From contig JABJCF010000525.1 in assembly GCA_018665625.1 (NCBI GenBank), positions 1-16,722 of the forward strand: DNA of 16,722 nt, read 5' to 3'. The stretch comes from Nitrospina sp. (lineage in GTDB: Bacteria; Nitrospinota; Nitrospinia; Nitrospinales; VA-1). The position numbers were made by a program, and so were the translations under genes. The first letter of the stretch is position 1; every line of letters begins with the position of its first letter. The notes under the pieces are model-generated. The model saw only the letters and a program-made list of their open reading frames with translations. It was not told the DNA's origin and did no database searches. Of the stretch, positions 15,570-16,722 are shown one piece after another.

Positions 15570-15986
15570 ATGTCCAAAACTAAAAGCAAAAGAGATGACA
15601 CCCACCAATGCGAAAGATGCCTTCCGGCTTATTGCTGTAATTATTTCGCCTTTGGAATAGATGAGCCAGAAGATCGCCGCGACTACGAAAGTTTGCTATG
15701 GAAGATCGCTCACGAAAATACGTCCATTTATATTTACAGGCAGGACTGGTTCATCATGATTCATAATCGATGCAACTTTTTAATGCCCGACAATAAATGT
15801 GCTATTTATGAACACCGCCCCTATATGTGCCGTGAACACAGCACTGAGTCCTGTGAATACACCGGCGACGATTACGGTTTTACAGAGCACTTTAAGAGCT
15901 ACGATGATTTATTGATTTATATTAAGGAAAATACCAACTTCAGGTTCAAGCATGGGCCTACAGGAGTAGGACCCAACTGCCTTTGA
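15570..15986 (+). CDS. YkgJ-family cysteine-cluster protein (putative zinc/iron-chelating)
   Basis: This 138-residue cytosolic protein has the CxxCxxxxC-type cluster of the YkgJ family (PF03692), thought to bind zinc or an iron-sulfur centre; the biochemical role is not established. Visible residues: CERCLPAYCC (14-23), a central CNFLMPDNKCAIYEHRP with two cysteines, and CREH, which together give the usual family pattern C..C....C, C....C.IY..RP..CR. It has further acidic and aromatic residues in the C-terminal third and ends with a late cysteine (PNCL). The ATG at 15570 has AAGGA 7 nt upstream, and a promoter candidate precedes it. It is a single-gene unit convergent with rplQ; its stop codon lies at the edge of the shared terminator. 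Confidence 0.85.
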   Translation: MSKTKSKRDDTHQCERCLPAYCCNYFAFGIDEPEDRRDYESLLWKIAHENTSIYIYRQDWFIMIHNRCNFLMPDNKCAIYEHRPYMCREHSTESCEYTGDDYGFTEHFKSYDDLLIYIKENTNFRFKHGPTGVGPNCL

Positions 15987-16019
15987 TAAAAAATAACGCA
16001 GTGTGCGTTATTTTTTATC
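15985..16019. terminator. Bidirectional intrinsic terminator between ykgJ-family gene and rplQ
   Basis: A perfect 16-bp inverted repeat (15985-16000 and 16004-16019) has a 3-nt loop. An A6 tract on one side and a T6 tract on the other flank the core ATAACGCA/TGCGTTAT stem, so a U-tract follows the stem core in both directions. The repeat overlaps the TGA of the plus-strand gene and contains the TAA of rplQ. It should end both convergent transcripts. Confidence 0.9.
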
Positions 16020-16586
16020 TTCTTTTTTCTTGTCAGCAGGCTTCTTTGGCTCAGATTTCTTTTTGGTATCTTTTTCTTTTTTAGAATCTTCTTTGGCTTC
16101 TTTTTTTGTTTCTTTTTTCGCTGCGGCTTTTTTCTCAGTTACCTTAGGTTTGGTTTCTTTTTTTGCTTCGGTTTTAGGGGCCTCTTTTTTAGCAGCCTCT
16201 TTACCTTTTTTCGGAGCAGGTGCTTCGCCTTCCCGATCTACCAATTCGATAAATGCCATTGGCGCATTGTCACCACGACGAGGACCGATCTTAATGATGC
16301 GGGTATAACCACCAGGTCGAGTGGCATAACGTTCTGCCAGAGGACCAAAAAGCTTTTGCACAGTTTCTTTTTGTGGAGCCAGCTTGAAAGCCTGTCGTCT
16401 CGCGTGCAGGGTCCCTTTCTTGCCCAAGGTAATCGTTTTTTCTACTTTTCCACGCAACTCTTTTGCTTTTGCCAGTGTGGTACTAATCCGTTCTCTCTGG
16501 ATTAATGCCCCGACAAGATTGCGGAAAAGCGCTTTCCTGTGAGCCGAAGTTCTTCCAAATTTTCTACCTGCCTTCAAATGACGCAT
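16008..16586 (-). CDS. rplQ: 50S ribosomal protein L17 with a long lysine-rich C-terminal tail
   Basis: L17 is a 50S protein near the peptide exit region. Residues ~1-119 are the normal L17 fold: [35 protein letters not shown], and [26 protein letters not shown]. Most bacterial L17 proteins stop near here (about 115-130 residues). This one continues for ~73 residues of almost only Lys, Glu, Ala, Pro, Thr and Asp, with repeats of the AKKE type. The tail is probably disordered and strongly charged. The reading frame runs unbroken into the terminator stem, so the tail is real coding sequence and not a frameshift. The gene lies 25 nt after rpoA, with AAGGAG at 11 nt and AAGG at 6 nt before the ATG, as at the end of a standard ribosomal operon. 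Confidence 0.96.
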   Translation of the reverse strand: MRHLKAGRKFGRTSAHRKALFRNLVGALIQRERISTTLAKAKELRGKVEKTITLGKKGTLHARRQAFKLAPQKETVQKLFGPLAERYATRPGGYTRIIKIGPRRGDNAPMAFIELVDREGEAPAPKKGKEAAKKEAPKTEAKKETKPKVTEKKAAAKKETKKEAKEDSKKEKDTKKKSEPKKPADKKKEDKK

Positions 16587-16611
16587 TGCTGGCCTTGCTC
16601 CTTAAAAAAAC

Positions 16612-16722
16612 TTATTGTTGTTCGGGTTCCGAATCACTTTCTTTCTTCTTTTGTGCCTGGCTGATTTGCTTTAAATCTTCTTCTTCCACTTTCATTCCCA
16701 GGTGCAGACCCATTTCTTCGAG
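16612..16722 (-). CDS. rpoA: RNA polymerase subunit alpha, C-terminal end (5' part outside window)
   Basis: The last 36 codons of a minus-strand gene run off the right edge. The segment LEEMGLHLGMKVEEED is the end of the alpha C-terminal domain, followed by a short polar tail (KKKESDSEPEQQ) and a TAA stop. The position directly upstream of rplQ is the standard rpoA-rplQ order, which supports the call despite the short length. The alpha N-terminal domain and most of the alpha-CTD are outside the window. Confidence 0.85.
   Translation of the reverse strand, partial: LEEMGLHLGMKVEEEDLKQISQAQKKKESDSEPEQQ

Noticed and set aside
15436..15660. 74-codon plus-strand frame
   Set aside because: It overlaps the start of the YkgJ-family gene in another frame, and that gene has the better start signal and a known cysteine pattern.
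16003..16308. Hydrophobic plus-strand frame that looks like a membrane protein
   Set aside because: It is the complement of the Lys/Glu/Ala codons of the L17 tail, which read as Phe/Ser/Ala; its start falls inside the terminator loop.
1..16722. CRISPR array, insertion sequence, prophage, tRNA or rRNA
   Set aside because: I found no regularly spaced repeats, no transposase or integrase frame, no terminal inverted repeats, and no cloverleaf-like stretch, including in the long gap 15167-15569. A tRNAscan or Rfam search would be the decisive check.

Overview
The window is a gene-dense, AT-leaning bacterial chromosome segment made up mostly of housekeeping genes. A heptosyltransferase-type GT9 enzyme, a GT2 glycosyltransferase and a UvrD/PcrA helicase suggest a Gram-negative, LPS-making bacterium. 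The gene sets hemE-hemH and rho-rpmE-prfA-prmC-murA, the B. subtilis-sized ferrochelatase and the frequent TTG starts do not look like a classical gammaproteobacterium. My guess is a Nitrospinota-like or deltaproteobacterial-type lineage, but this rests on recall of gene order and protein style and the sequence alone does not prove it. I see no insertion sequence, CRISPR array, prophage gene, tRNA or rRNA.

Layout. At the left edge (1-425, +) is the C-terminal end of the GTPase HflX. It runs stop-to-stop into a small predicted secreted protein (426-737, -). A minus-strand group follows: a UvrD/PcrA helicase (781-2949), ferrochelatase hemH and uroporphyrinogen decarboxylase hemE (3917-4954). 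A well-formed sigma70-type promoter lies just upstream of hemE. queG (epoxyqueuosine reductase) completes this side. A divergent intergenic region at about 6202-6383 then separates it from a plus-strand cassette: a class II histone-deacetylase-like amidohydrolase, a Gx-type membrane transporter (heptaprenyl diphosphate synthase component I family), a 59-residue DUF5989-type membrane protein, and a GT2 glycosyltransferase.

From 8845 to 15166 a long minus-strand operon reads, in transcription order, rho, rpmE (L31), prfA (RF1), prmC (RF1/RF2 methyltransferase), murA, a GT9 heptosyltransferase, and a zinc-ribbon/DUF2007-like protein. It places transcription termination, peptide release and release-factor modification beside cell-envelope synthesis. 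Upstream of rho is the only long gene-free stretch (15167-15569), with plausible divergent promoters for rho and for a YkgJ-type cysteine-cluster protein (15570-15986). That gene converges on the ribosomal operon end rpoA-rplQ. The two are separated by a perfect 16-bp stem that should terminate transcription from both sides.

Most of the window is ordinary. The points worth a second look are the DUF5989 membrane peptide placed in frame with the GT2 gene, the long lysine-rich tail on ribosomal protein L17, the zinc-ribbon/DUF2007/zinc-ribbon sandwich protein, the small secreted protein of unknown function, the Bacillus-like ferrochelatase, and the long rho leader.
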